Shown here in pieces: positions 8,327 through 17,005 of a DNA stretch of 40,905 nucleotides. The notes under the pieces are model-generated. The model did not search any database. It was not told the DNA's origin and saw only the letters and a list, made by a program, of their open reading frames with translations. Source of the stretch: Devosiaceae bacterium (GTDB lineage: Bacteria > Pseudomonadota > Alphaproteobacteria > Rhizobiales > Devosiaceae); NCBI GenBank assembly GCA_021648375.1, contig JAKISW010000023.1, positions 1-40,905 of the forward strand. Direction: 5' to 3'. The position numbers and the translations under genes were made by a program. How positions within the stretch are numbered: the stretch's first letter is position 1; each line of letters begins with the position of its first letter.

Positions 8327-8962
8327 TTATGAAAACTTGCTGAGCGTCAGCGGGCCCGTTTCCAGATTAATTTCAATGATGATCGGACGGTGATCCGACG
8401 GTCCGCGCTTCAAGGTTTTTGCCCCGCTCCACGCCAGATCTCTGACCAGCACCCGGTCAAGGCGAAAGGGCATTAGTTTTTTTGCCATATGGGTAATGCG
8501 GCGCGGCCCCACATCCTTAAATCCCTTTAAAATTATCGGGCCGACAGCATTAAAATCGCCAATAATCGCCACCGGACCGGAAATAGATTTGCCAATATGA
8601 CGAATTTGACGCCGATTGAGCAACTGACCATGACTTAAGTGAACATTGACAATGCTAAACTGAGGGAATTTGAGAATTTGGGCCTGACGGGGCGGAAATT
8701 TCCCCGGAATTTTTGAAAATGGCAATTCTAAAGACCCGGTCTCAACCTCACCCCGGGCCAGCCATGCCCCCAAAGCATAAGATTTTCCCTTCCAGGGCTG
8801 TGTATAAAAACTTCCCTCCACAATTCCCGGCAGCTTATTAATGCCGCTGACAGCCTCCTGCAGCAAAAACAGATCCGGCTTTTCTCGCTCTATAAGTTTG
8901 GCCACATCAGCGGCTGCCGCTCCTCGCCGATACAAAAGGTTCCAACTGATAATTTTCAACAA
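8327..8962 (-). CDS. Endonuclease/exonuclease/phosphatase family protein
   Basis: This is an EEP-fold hydrolase. Conserved elements in order: KIISWNLL at the N-terminus, LLQEA (catalytic Glu), NVHLSHG, GDFNAVG (Asp and Asn), RLDRVLVR and the terminal SDHRPI (catalytic His). All active-site residues are in place. The substrate (nucleic acid, phospholipid or other phosphodiester) cannot be told. The frame is open back to an ATG at 9052, which would overlap the cls gene by 38 bases. A TTG at 8962 (or 8959) preceded by GGGGAAG puts KIISWN at the N-terminus as in relatives, and is preferred. Being next to a phospholipase-D-type cardiolipin synthase is a common arrangement. Confidence 0.8.
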   Translation of the reverse strand: MLKIISWNLLYRRGAAAADVAKLIEREKPDLFLLQEAVSGINKLPGIVEGSFYTQPWKGKSYALGAWLARGEVETGSLELPFSKIPGKFPPRQAQILKFPQFSIVNVHLSHGQLLNRRQIRHIGKSISGPVAIIGDFNAVGPIILKGFKDVGPRRITHMAKKLMPFRLDRVLVRDLAWSGAKTLKRGPSDHRPIIIEINLETGPLTLSKFS

Positions 8963-9014
8963 ACTTCCCCGGTGAATAAATTTACCCTGTAGAGATCGTA
9001 AAACCTTATCAATT

Positions 9015-10442
9015 CTATAAATATGGCAAAAACAGCCGCGCCCCGGCATCACGCAATTTCACCGGCAGTGAACGCCCAGAAATCATATGCTCCTCCAACA
9101 GAGACGATTTAGCTTTTTTGGCATCAATCAAAGCATCCACTTTTGCACAAATTTCCCGATCATAGCATTCAACCTGAAACTCAAAATTCAAACGCATGGA
9201 ACGCGCATCCCAGTTTGCCGAACCGATCGAACTCCACTCCCCGTCAATGCTGAAAAGTTTTGAATGATCAAACGGAGCTGGCATCAGATAGGTATTTATT
9301 CCCTGCAATGAAAACGTGGCCATATGCCCCATAATCGCCCAGTCAAAATAAAACTGATTACTTTTTTGCGGCACAAAAATTTCCACCAGAACCCCGCGCA
9401 TGGCCGCGCGTCTGATGACTTCGAACAACCTATCTTCAGGCAAAAAGTATGGAGTTACTATTCTGATGCTTTTTTGCGCCTGCTCAATGGCGGTTGCAAA
9501 CAGCGCCTCGATCTGCCCGATGCTTTCATCCGGTCCAGAGGAAATTCCGCGCATCGCCGCCTTGCCATTACTTTTGATATTTGGCCACCAGATATTCCCT
9601 TCAAGGGTTTGTGAGGTGGTAAATTCCCAGTCGCGCTCAAATGTCTGCAATAATTGCGCCACCACAGGACCATCAATTCTGGCCTGAATATCCTGAACTT
9701 TTATTGGTTTTTCTGCCAGATCAATATTCTCGTCGGATATGTTCATCCCCCCCGTAAACCCGATTTTGCCATCAATTATCAGTAGTTTTTTATGATTACG
9801 AAGATTTATGTAGGTCATGGCCCATGGGGCCCACTGATGCAAAAACTGGTCGACATTAACTCCACCGGCTCTTAATTTCTCCACCACCGGCGAGCGAAAA
9901 TAACCGCTACCAATACCATCCACCAGCACAAGCACATCAACGCCACGATTTTTAGCATCGATCAGGGCGTTAGCGAATTTGCTACCAATATCATCAGATG
10001 CAAATATATAAGCGGCCAGCGCAATTGAGTGTTTTGCCTTGGCAATTTCATCCAGCATTATCGGATAGGCATCATTGCCGTTGCAGAATAATTCCATATC
10101 ATTGCCAGTGCTAAGGGCGACCCCTGATATGGTGTCCCCGGCCTTGCCAATGGCAATTATTGCCTCGGGTACGTCCGCACCTAAAATATTTTGCGCCCTT
10201 GTCATCCCTTTCGGGTCGCAAATGCTTGGACCAAGACCGCACCGGTTAAGGCCGCTTTTAAGCGCCCGCCTGACAACCCGGTTAATTCCAAACGCCAGAT
10301 AGATTGACGATCCGATAAACGGAGACAACCATGACAGGGCAATCCAGCCAATCGACGAGCGCACATGCCGGTGTGTTAAAAGCACATGAATACTTACAAC
10401 GGTTGCCGCACTGATATGGGCGATAGTCAGAAGGTATTCCAA
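9015..10442 (-). CDS. cls: Cardiolipin synthase (phospholipase D family)
   Basis: This protein has two N-terminal membrane segments (about 3-22 and 32-52), a short nuclease-like PLDc_N region and two complete HKD motifs: NHKKLLIIDGKIGFTGG with H217, and DHSKLFSIDGEWSSIGSANWD with H393. It condenses two phosphatidylglycerols to cardiolipin and glycerol at the inner membrane. TTG 10442 is preferred because AAGGGGAC lies four bases upstream and the protein then starts directly with its first membrane helix; the ATG at 10505 adds a Cys-rich stretch not typical of the family. The product is 475 residues from TTG. It probably forms a unit with the EEP gene 52 bases downstream. Confidence 0.92.
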   Translation of the reverse strand: MEYLLTIAHISAATVVSIHVLLTHRHVRSSIGWIALSWLSPFIGSSIYLAFGINRVVRRALKSGLNRCGLGPSICDPKGMTRAQNILGADVPEAIIAIGKAGDTISGVALSTGNDMELFCNGNDAYPIMLDEIAKAKHSIALAAYIFASDDIGSKFANALIDAKNRGVDVLVLVDGIGSGYFRSPVVEKLRAGGVNVDQFLHQWAPWAMTYINLRNHKKLLIIDGKIGFTGGMNISDENIDLAEKPIKVQDIQARIDGPVVAQLLQTFERDWEFTTSQTLEGNIWWPNIKSNGKAAMRGISSGPDESIGQIEALFATAIEQAQKSIRIVTPYFLPEDRLFEVIRRAAMRGVLVEIFVPQKSNQFYFDWAIMGHMATFSLQGINTYLMPAPFDHSKLFSIDGEWSSIGSANWDARSMRLNFEFQVECYDREICAKVDALIDAKKAKSSLLEEHMISGRSLPVKLRDAGARLFLPYL

Positions 10443-10584
10443 ATTCGTCCCCTTGCAACAAAATGTCCGGAACGACAATATTCTCGCACCGTTTCTTTTA
10501 TGCACCTAAGTGTTTGCAAAGGCGATTGCAAATCATCCAAAACCCGTGCTACCCCACCCGCAACAACAGCAAACGAGGGTTTTT

Positions 10585-11262
10585 ATGAAAAATCAGGCAA
10601 TCAAAATTGCTCCATCCATCCTTTCGGCTGATTTTTCAAAACTTGGTGATGAAATTATTGCCATTGATAAAGCGGGATGTGACTGGATACATGTGGACGT
10701 TATGGACGGGCATTTTGTTCCCAATATTTCTTTTGGCCCATTAATTGTTGAGGCCATCCGCCCCCTGACCAAAAAAATTATTGATGTGCATTTGATGATT
10801 GATCCTGCCGATGATTATTTGCCCGCCTTTGCCGACGCGGGGGCCGATATTATTTCCGTACATGCAGAAGCTGGCAAACATTTGCACCGCTCCATGCAAT
10901 CAATCAGATCAATGGGCAAAAAAGCCGGTGTTGTGCTCAACCCGGCAACCCCGGTTTCTGCATTAGAAAATGTAATTAATGATATTGATTTGATTTTGAT
11001 CATGAGCGTAAATCCGGGCTTTGGTGGCCAAAAATTCATCCCCGATGCATTAAACAAACTGGCCCAGGCCAAATCCCTGATCGCTGATCGAAATATTGAT
11101 CTGGAAGTTGACGGGGGAGTTACAATGGATAACGCCGCCCTAATCGCCAAAGCCGGGGCCAACGTGCTTGTCGCCGGGTCATCGGTCTATGGGGGCAATG
11201 ATCCAAAAACCTATCAGCCCAGAATTGAAGCCATTCGCAACGCCGCCCTTTCTGCCCTTTAA
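10585..11262 (+). CDS. rpe: Ribulose-phosphate 3-epimerase
   Basis: This enzyme interconverts ribulose 5-phosphate and xylulose 5-phosphate in the pentose phosphate and Calvin pathways. The TIM-barrel signatures are complete: IAPSILSADF at the start, DVMDGHFVPN, DVHLMI, MSVNPGFGGQKF and EVDGGVT...GANVLVAGSS. The length of 225 residues is normal. ATG 10585 is chosen since the first conserved block begins eight residues later; the frame is open back to 10510. It immediately precedes purB and could supply pentose phosphates towards PRPP, though that link is only contextual. Confidence 0.96.
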   Translation: MKNQAIKIAPSILSADFSKLGDEIIAIDKAGCDWIHVDVMDGHFVPNISFGPLIVEAIRPLTKKIIDVHLMIDPADDYLPAFADAGADIISVHAEAGKHLHRSMQSIRSMGKKAGVVLNPATPVSALENVINDIDLILIMSVNPGFGGQKFIPDALNKLAQAKSLIADRNIDLEVDGGVTMDNAALIAKAGANVLVAGSSVYGGNDPKTYQPRIEAIRNAALSAL

Positions 11263-11304
11263 GAACACGCTTGATTCAATTTCTTAAAAAAAGAGACTAA
11301 CCCT

Positions 11305-12621
11305 ATGATCGAACGTTATTCCCGCCCACAAATGGTGGCCATCTGGTCCCCTAAGACTAAGTTTCGCATCTGGTTTGAAATCGAAGCCCATGGTGCCTCA
11401 GCTCAAGCCGAACTTGGCGTGGTGCCAAAACAGGCGGCAAAAATCATTTGGGAAAAGGGCAATGCTGCTGAATTCGATGTAGCGCGCATTGATGAAATCG
11501 AGCGCGAAGTAAAACATGACGTAATCGCATTTTTAACCCATCTGTCCGAGATTGTTGGTGAAGAAGCCCGTTTTGTCCATCAGGGCATGACATCTTCTGA
11601 CGTGTTGGACACCACCCTTGCGGTACAATTGACCAGAGCTTCTGATTTATTGCTGGAGGGAATGGACCGGCTACTTGCCGCCCTGAAAAACCGCGCCCAG
11701 GAACATAAAAGCACCATTACCATTGGCCGCAGCCACGCCATTCATGCCGAACCAACCACTTTTGGCATAAAATTGGCTCAGGCCTATGCGGAATTTTCCC
11801 GCAATCGCGAACGGCTGATGGCCGCAAAGGCTGAAATTGCCACCTGCGCCATATCGGGCGCCATTGGCACCTTTGCCAATATCGACCCCTTTGTCGAAGA
11901 ATATATTGCCAATAAACTGGGCCTGTCGGTCGAGCCGGTTTCGACCCAGGTTATCCCGCGTGATCGTCACGCCATGTTTTTCGCCACCCTTGGGGTCATC
12001 GCATCATCAATCGAGCGTCTGGCTGTTGAAATCCGACATCTTCAGCGCACCGAGGTTCTTGAGGTAGAGGAATTTTTCTCAAAAGGACAAAAAGGCTCCT
12101 CCGCCATGCCCCATAAACGCAATCCAATTCTCACCGAAAACCTCACCGGACTGGCTCGCTTAGTGCGTGGCATGAGCATTCCGGCGATGGAAAATGTCGC
12201 CCTGTGGCACGAGCGCGATATTTCTCACTCTTCGGTTGAAAGAATGATTGCACCTGACGCCACGATAACACTGGATTTTGCCCTGCATCGTATGGCGAAT
12301 GTCATTGAAAACCTTATGGTCTATCCTGAAAATATGCGGGATAATCTGGACCTTTTGGGAGGGTTGCACAATTCTCAACGGGTTTTACTTGCTTTGACCC
12401 AGGCCGGAATGAGCCGGGAAGAAAGCTATAGCGCCGTGCAGCGCAACGCCATGCAGGTCTGGCAGATCAAAGGCAATAGAGCTGGAAAATTCGCGCAATT
12501 TCTCAAAAGTGACAAAGAGGTCGCAGCGGCGCTAACGCCAGAGCAGATCGACAATATGTTTGATGATGCCTATCACCTAAAACATGTGGATACGATTTTT
12601 AAACGGGTATTTGGCGAGTAG
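11305..12621 (+). CDS. purB: Adenylosuccinate lyase
   Basis: This fumarase/aspartase-superfamily enzyme acts twice in purine synthesis, releasing fumarate from SAICAR and from adenylosuccinate. The 438-residue protein shows HQGMTSSDVLDT (about 92-103), the His-containing GRSHAIHAEPTTFG and the signature GSSAMPHKRNPI at about 263-274 with its catalytic serine loop. The start ATG 11305 begins MIERYSRPQM, which matches the family. It opens the purine cluster; the next genes are the ATPase inhibitor on the opposite strand and purC. Confidence 0.97.
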   Translation: MIERYSRPQMVAIWSPKTKFRIWFEIEAHGASAQAELGVVPKQAAKIIWEKGNAAEFDVARIDEIEREVKHDVIAFLTHLSEIVGEEARFVHQGMTSSDVLDTTLAVQLTRASDLLLEGMDRLLAALKNRAQEHKSTITIGRSHAIHAEPTTFGIKLAQAYAEFSRNRERLMAAKAEIATCAISGAIGTFANIDPFVEEYIANKLGLSVEPVSTQVIPRDRHAMFFATLGVIASSIERLAVEIRHLQRTEVLEVEEFFSKGQKGSSAMPHKRNPILTENLTGLARLVRGMSIPAMENVALWHERDISHSSVERMIAPDATITLDFALHRMANVIENLMVYPENMRDNLDLLGGLHNSQRVLLALTQAGMSREESYSAVQRNAMQVWQIKGNRAGKFAQFLKSDKEVAAALTPEQIDNMFDDAYHLKHVDTIFKRVFGE

Positions 12622-12638
12622 TTCCAGCACTTATGCGT

Positions 12639-12675
12639 TGATTTTACCACCTCGCCACTCCCTGATTTTACCACC
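12639..12675. repeat. Direct repeat of 13 bp
   Basis: TGATTTTACCACC occurs at 12639-12651 and again at 12663-12675, with a 24-base period. It abuts the large inverted repeat that follows. Confidence 0.6.
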
Positions 12676-12676
12676 G

Positions 12677-12755
12677 CGTCACCCTCGGACTTGATCCGAG
12701 GGTCCAAGTACCCGTAGTTGCGAGATGGATACTCGGATCAAGTCCGAGTATGACG
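12677..12755. repeat. REP-like inverted pair
   Basis: Arm 12677-12705 (core CTCGGACTTGATCCGAG) is repeated in inverted orientation at 12727-12755 with about four mismatches over 29 bases. Each arm is itself palindromic. This looks like the dispersed intergenic repeat common in alphaproteobacterial genomes. A related half copy is at about 22184-22212. Confidence 0.8.
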
Positions 12756-12783
12756 GTTTTAATTCATCAATAAACACTACAAA

Positions 12784-12814
12784 CAAAAAACCCGGCACCT
12801 GCAAAGGAACCGGG
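12784..12814 (-). terminator. Rho-independent terminator of the zeta-subunit gene
   Basis: On the minus strand CCCGGTTCC, loop TTTGCA, GGTGCCGGG is followed by TTTTTTG. It sits about 55 bases after the stop of the minus-strand gene. Confidence 0.75.
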
Positions 12815-12868
12815 ATATTATTATCATACCTGCTTTTAGACCTGCCCCTTGGGACTAATCCCAAAAAA

Positions 12869-13186
12869 TTAAACTTCCGACAATACCTGCTCGCGGGCGC
12901 TAGCCATGAACTCGTTCATTTTTGCCCGCAGATCTTCATCGCTGACCTTTTGATCAGCGGCCACCAGATCGGCTTTTACCTTGCGAAAAACATCATCATC
13001 GCCCGCTTCTTCAAAATCCGAAGCAATAACTTCTCCCACATAGGCATCGGGATTGACGTGGCTCATTAAATCAGCCGCCCACAGGGCCAGCAATTTGTTA
13101 CGCCGTGCCTCAGCCTTAAACTGCAATTGTGCATCATGGGCAAATTTGGCTTCTTGAGCCTTTTCGCGTTCATCAAAACCAGACAT
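12869..13186 (-). CDS. F1F0-ATPase inhibitor zeta subunit (DUF1476)
   Basis: A 105-residue, mostly helical, charged protein. The N-terminal block FDEREKAQEAKFAHDAQLQF, then KAEARRNKLLALWAA, is the hallmark of the DUF1476 family. In Paracoccus denitrificans this family is the zeta subunit, whose N-terminus blocks ATP hydrolysis by the F1 motor; the role here is taken by homology. It lies antisense between purB and purC, an arrangement recurrent in alphaproteobacteria. A rho-independent terminator follows it. Confidence 0.9.
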   Translation of the reverse strand: MSGFDEREKAQEAKFAHDAQLQFKAEARRNKLLALWAADLMSHVNPDAYVGEVIASDFEEAGDDDVFRKVKADLVAADQKVSDEDLRAKMNEFMASAREQVLSEV

Positions 13187-13395
13187 TCTTCGCTTTTCTC
13201 CGCAGTTAAATTAATTACACTTTATAAACACCATTTTTATAGGTCTGACATATGTCTTTGTTGTCGCCAACGCAACGCCAAACAGCCAACTTTTAAGGCC
13301 AATCACAAATTGCTTGCAATTGCTGGTCAAATTGGCACAAGGGGTTTTAGTGTGAACGCACAAAGTCTCCCGTTTATAGAACAGGCCAAAAAATT

Positions 13396-14160
13396 ATGAA
13401 CCGCAGACGCAAAATCTATGAAGGCAAAGCCAAAACCCTTTACGAGGGACCGGAACCGGGCACCCTTATTCAACACTTTAAGGATGACGCCACCGCAAAT
13501 AATGGCAAAAAACACGAAGTCATTGACGGCAAGGGTGTGCTCAACAACCGAATTTCTGAATTTATTTTCAACAAGCTGAATAATCTTGGCGTTCCGACCC
13601 ATTTTATTCGCCGCCTTAATATGCGAGAGCAACTGATCAAGGAAGTTGAAATCATTCCCCTTGAGATCGTGGTGCGCAACGTGGCTGCCGGATCAATTGC
13701 CAAACGATTAGGACTTGAACAGGGCACCCGCCTGCCCCGCTCCATCATTGAATTTTATTATAAAGATGATGCCCTTGGCGATCCGTTGATTTCCGAAGAA
13801 CATATAACCGCTTTTGGCTGGGCCACTCCCCAAGAGCTGGACGACATTATGTCCATGGCCGTCAGGGTCAATGATTTCCTTTCCGGGCTTTTTTCCGGAG
13901 TTGGCATTCAACTGGTGGATTTCAAAATAGAATGCGGCCGCCAATTTGAAGGTGAATTGATGCGAATCGTAGTCGCCGATGAAATTTCCCCGGATTCCTG
14001 TCGTTTATGGGATGCAAAAACCCACAAAAAACTCGACAAGGATATTTTTCGCGAAGATCTTGGCTCCCTGATCGAAGCCTATCGCGAAGTTGCTCAGCGG
14101 CTTGGCATATTGACAGAAACCGAAAATGCATTGACCACCGGTCCCCGTCTGGTCGAATAA
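13396..14160 (+). CDS. purC: Phosphoribosylaminoimidazole-succinocarboxamide synthase
   Basis: SAICAR synthase joins aspartate to CAIR with ATP in the eighth step of purine synthesis. The 254-residue protein has the N-terminal RRKIYEGKAKTLYEG, the LKCK-like VVRNVAAGSIAKR (91-103) region, the ISEEHITAFG segment, and the signature LVDFKIECGR followed by ADEISPDSCRLWD. All are canonical. purS starts 35 bases downstream on the same strand. Confidence 0.97.
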   Translation: MNRRRKIYEGKAKTLYEGPEPGTLIQHFKDDATANNGKKHEVIDGKGVLNNRISEFIFNKLNNLGVPTHFIRRLNMREQLIKEVEIIPLEIVVRNVAAGSIAKRLGLEQGTRLPRSIIEFYYKDDALGDPLISEEHITAFGWATPQELDDIMSMAVRVNDFLSGLFSGVGIQLVDFKIECGRQFEGELMRIVVADEISPDSCRLWDAKTHKKLDKDIFREDLGSLIEAYREVAQRLGILTETENALTTGPRLVE

Positions 14161-14195
14161 GGCCAATTAGCCACCACAAAAATCGGAGTTTTCAA

Positions 14196-14438
14196 ATGAA
14201 AGCGCAGGTCCGCGTCACTTTAAAGTCCGGGATTCTTGATCCCCAGGGCAAAGCCATTGAAGAAGCTCTGGCCAGCCTTGGTTTCAACGATGTGGGATCA
14301 GTCCGCCAGGGTAAAACTTTTGATATTGAACTCAATGAACCCGACGACGAAAAAGCAAGGATTATTATTGCTGATATGTGCGAAAAACTTCTGGCCAACA
14401 CGGTAATAGAAGATTATCAGGTGGTCACAGATGGTTAA
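14196..14438 (+). CDS. purS: Phosphoribosylformylglycinamidine synthase subunit PurS
   Basis: An 80-residue small subunit of the three-part FGAM synthase (PurS-PurQ-PurL). The sequence runs MKAQVRVTLKSGILDPQG and GFNDVGSVRQGKTFDIEL, typical of PurS, which docks PurQ on PurL and helps ammonia transfer. ATG 14196 has CGGAG nine bases upstream; the longer open frame from 14007 lies inside purC. Its usual partner purQ is about 4 kb away, because unrelated genes lie between. Confidence 0.96.
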   Translation: MKAQVRVTLKSGILDPQGKAIEEALASLGFNDVGSVRQGKTFDIELNEPDDEKARIIIADMCEKLLANTVIEDYQVVTDG

Positions 14439-14521
14439 CTAAAACCATCTAACAAGCATGCAACTTTATCATAAATATGCAAATTTGAATAAGTCAAAAA
14501 ACAACACCGGAAAAATATCTA

Positions 14522-14611
14522 ATGATCCGCCAATTGTCCCTGACCGCGCTGTTTTTTCTTACCATAGGCCTGATGATGGTTCCCTATGCTTTTGTTCCCA
14601 TTACAGGCTAG
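14522..14611 (+). CDS. Possible 29-residue membrane peptide
   Basis: A short ORF encodes MIRQLSLTALFFLTIGLMM and ten more residues (VPYAFVPITG), giving a single hydrophobic helix with one positive residue at the N-terminus. A GGAA stands about 11 bases before the ATG. It is the only coding-like signal in the gap between purS and the DUF1304 gene. I recognise no family. It may be chance or a small inner-membrane protein. Confidence 0.3.
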   Translation: MIRQLSLTALFFLTIGLMMVPYAFVPITG

Positions 14612-14724
14612 TTCATACCCCCATATCAGGACCTCAGGTCAGTAAGTCGGGCTCCTGACCTTGCCCTTTATTTTTACATAATTAGACGATAGTTTTCTTC
14701 GATAAGCTTTATCGGAGATAATAA

Positions 14725-15090
14725 ATGTCAATCACCGCCCAAATTTTAGTAGGCCTCGTAGCTTTCCTTCACATAGCATTTTTGATTCTTGAGATGTTTC
14801 TTTGGGACAAACCATTGGGGCGCAAGATTTTTGGGTTGAAAGAAGATTTCGCCACCCAGTCTAAAACCCTTGCTGCAAATCAGGGCCTTTATAACGGGTT
14901 TTTGGCCGCAGGACTTATCTGGAGCCTGTTTCCCGTTGGCGCATCAGGCATGAATATCCCTATCGCCACATTCTTTTTGGGCTGCGTAGTCATTGCCGGA
15001 CTATATGGTGCCATGACGGTTTCAAAAATGATCCTGTTTGTGCAGGCAGTTCCGGCCATTATTGCCCTGGGCGTCCTTTGGCTGCTTTAA
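14725..15090 (+). CDS. DUF1304 family membrane protein
   Basis: A 121-residue protein with four predicted membrane helices (about 4-25, 50-70, 77-96 and 101-120). The LHIAFLILEMFLWDKP start and the LAANQGLYNGFLAAGL block are hallmarks of the DUF1304 family, which has no established function. GGAGA lies seven bases before the ATG, preceded by a small imperfect palindrome GATAA-GCT-TTATC (14701-14713). It is the first gene of the block that separates purS from purQ. Confidence 0.88.
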   Translation: MSITAQILVGLVAFLHIAFLILEMFLWDKPLGRKIFGLKEDFATQSKTLAANQGLYNGFLAAGLIWSLFPVGASGMNIPIATFFLGCVVIAGLYGAMTVSKMILFVQAVPAIIALGVLWLL

Positions 15091-15121
15091 AGGGACCTGT
15101 TTCGTTTTTCGTTCCCATTTT

Positions 15122-15149
15122 CCTTAACCGGTTAAGTAAACCGTTAAGG
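15122..15149. promoter_or_regulatory. Palindromic operator candidate upstream of acyltransferase
   Basis: CCTTAAC (15122-15128) is mirrored by GTTAAGG (15143-15149), and inside lies the perfect 12-base palindrome TTAACCGGTTAA (15124-15135). It stands about 110 bases before the acyltransferase start. A regulator-binding site is possible, but no regulator can be assigned. Confidence 0.35.
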
Positions 15150-15255
15150 TAAACAATTGAAATTGCACCATTTCACGCTGCCGTGAATAAATCATTTGCC
15201 TTTTTTGCTCTATGTTGGCTTCAAACGCGCGCATATCAAAAGAGGAATTGATAAT

Positions 15256-16338
15256 ATGTCACAAAGTAAACGCATGGACTGGGTGGACAGTGCCAAGGGA
15301 ATTTCAATAATATTAGTTGTAATGCTTTATGTTGCCAATTCTGTTGGCAAGGCTACTGGTGAAGTTGGTATTTTGCATTATGTTATTGGTTTTGCCACGC
15401 CGTTTAGAATGCCCGAATTTTTCCTGATTTCTGGTTTGTTTTTGTCCCTGGTTATTGCTCGAGATTGGAAATCTTATCTTGATCGGCGTTTTGTGCATTA
15501 TCTTTATTTTTATGCGCTTTGGGCTTTAATAATAATTGCTGCAAAATATTTAATATTCACCCCCCATCTTGCTCACGCTCTTTCACTAATTGTTTGGTCA
15601 ATTATTGAGCCTTATTCTTTGCTGTGGTTTATCTATGTTTTGGCGTTCTTTTCGCTTACTGCAAAAATCGCTCATTCCCTCAAAATTCCCCATTGGGCAA
15701 TGCTAGCAGGAGCGGCAATGTTACAGATTTTGCCAGTGGATACTCCCGTATATGCGTTTAATCAATTTTCAGAATATTTGATTTATTTCTATTCTGGCTA
15801 TGTGTTTGCGCCAAAAATATTTAATGTTGTAAAATATTTCTCAACTCGCCCCCTGCTAATTGTTAGCACCCTGGCTATATGGGCTGGCATAAATGGTGCG
15901 TTGGTGTTCTTGCCAGAATTTTCTGCTCAGCCTACTGAATTTACAATGGGCTTTGCCGCTATTCCAGGATTACATTTGGCGCTTGCGTTAATTGGCGCAA
16001 TGATGGTGTGTATTGCCGCTAGCCTGCTTCAACGTTTTAGAGTGATGGGCTGGCTACATTATATCGGCGAACATTCAATCGTAATTTTTCTTTCCTTTTC
16101 AATTCCAATGGCAATTAGTCGTGAAATTTTGCTTCGCACAGGGGTAATTACCGATACTGGTATTGTTTCGCTAATTGTTATGGTAGTTGCAATTGCTTCG
16201 CCGTTGGTGCTTTATTGGTTGGTACAAAAAACCGGCTGGGGAAAATTCCTGTTCACCCGCCCGGCATGGGCTCATATACCCGGAACTCCCGGCTCCCTTC
16301 CAGCAAAAGTAGATGCCAGCAAGGTTCCGGCTGAATAA
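15256..16338 (+). CDS. Acyltransferase 3 family membrane protein
   Basis: A 360-residue polytopic protein with about ten hydrophobic segments. The N-terminal RMDWVDSAKGISIILVV and the later RMPEFFLISGLF resemble the acyltransferase-3/OpgC group, in which an early Asp-x-x-(R/K)-G motif and a later Phe-Ile-Ser-Gly motif are usual. Members transfer acyl groups to sugars or membrane-linked glycans; the acceptor here is unknown. ATG 15256 is preferred since AGAGGAATTG precedes it; an earlier in-frame start at 15196 is less likely. The gene looks more AT-rich than its neighbours, in keeping with acquisition. Confidence 0.85.
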   Translation: MSQSKRMDWVDSAKGISIILVVMLYVANSVGKATGEVGILHYVIGFATPFRMPEFFLISGLFLSLVIARDWKSYLDRRFVHYLYFYALWALIIIAAKYLIFTPHLAHALSLIVWSIIEPYSLLWFIYVLAFFSLTAKIAHSLKIPHWAMLAGAAMLQILPVDTPVYAFNQFSEYLIYFYSGYVFAPKIFNVVKYFSTRPLLIVSTLAIWAGINGALVFLPEFSAQPTEFTMGFAAIPGLHLALALIGAMMVCIAASLLQRFRVMGWLHYIGEHSIVIFLSFSIPMAISREILLRTGVITDTGIVSLIVMVVAIASPLVLYWLVQKTGWGKFLFTRPAWAHIPGTPGSLPAKVDASKVPAE

Positions 16339-16368
16339 GCTCAACCAGTTAAACGGACAAATATATCC

Positions 16369-16400
16369 AACGCCTCGGCTAAATAGCCGGGGCGTTTTCT
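16369..16400 (+). terminator. Rho-independent terminator
   Basis: AACGCCTCGGCTA and TAGCCGGGGCGTT pair across an AA loop, followed by TTTCTT. It lies 30 bases after the acyltransferase stop and may also serve the converging tetR transcript. Confidence 0.8.
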
Positions 16401-16408
16401 TATAGCCC

Positions 16409-17005
16409 CTAAGAAGCAGATATGATTCCATTGAGCATTACATCCATTGCCTGCCCATAGGATTTTTGAAGTGAAAATTTCTCCGGTTCCACAAACCAAA
16501 TTAAATTCAAACCCTCAAACTGAGCGATAACACTGCGTGCCAACACCGCAGCATCACCGGGATTAAACTCCCCGTTTTTAATACCAAGCAAAATAACATC
16601 CTCCAATGCTTTTGCGTAATCGGCATAGGCCTTGCGGATAACCAAACGCACATTCTCATCACTGCGCACCAGAGCCACAAGCTCAAATCCCAACCCGATA
16701 TAGTTCCTCGCCGCTGCAATTTCACGTCCACAATTATCAGCCCATTCCTTCAACGCCACAGAACATAACTGTTCCTCCTTGCGATCGGGCAACGATAATT
16801 GGCTAAATATCGAAGTGCACAAGGCAAGGATAAGATTTTCCTTGTTTTCGAAATATTTATAAAGCAGCGCTTTGCTGAGTTTTGCCTCGTCAGCAATGTC
16901 GCTCATGGTGGTTCGACCCATGCCTTTTTGAGCAAACACTATTGCCGCCGCCTGCAATATTTGCGGAATTCTTTGCGCACTAACGTCCGGTCTTGGACTC
17001 ATCAA
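16409..17005 (-). CDS. TetR family transcriptional regulator
   Basis: A 198-residue TetR protein. The DNA-binding domain occupies about residues 8-60 (ILQAAAIVFAQKG, TTMSDIADEAKLS, YKYFENKENLI); the C-terminal ligand domain is unassigned. It is the last gene of a three-gene minus-strand operon, its start overlapping the GNAT stop by four bases (ATGA). A strong palindrome before the first gene of the operon (18241-18268) is a good candidate operator, so the regulator probably controls its own operon. Confidence 0.9.
   Translation of the reverse strand: MMSPRPDVSAQRIPQILQAAAIVFAQKGMGRTTMSDIADEAKLSKALLYKYFENKENLILALCTSIFSQLSLPDRKEEQLCSVALKEWADNCGREIAAARNYIGLGFELVALVRSDENVRLVIRKAYADYAKALEDVILLGIKNGEFNPGDAAVLARSVIAQFEGLNLIWFVEPEKFSLQKSYGQAMDVMLNGIISAS

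Noticed and set aside
9324..9687. Plus-strand frames opposite cls
   Set aside because: They are shadows of the cardiolipin synthase gene, which has both HKD motifs.
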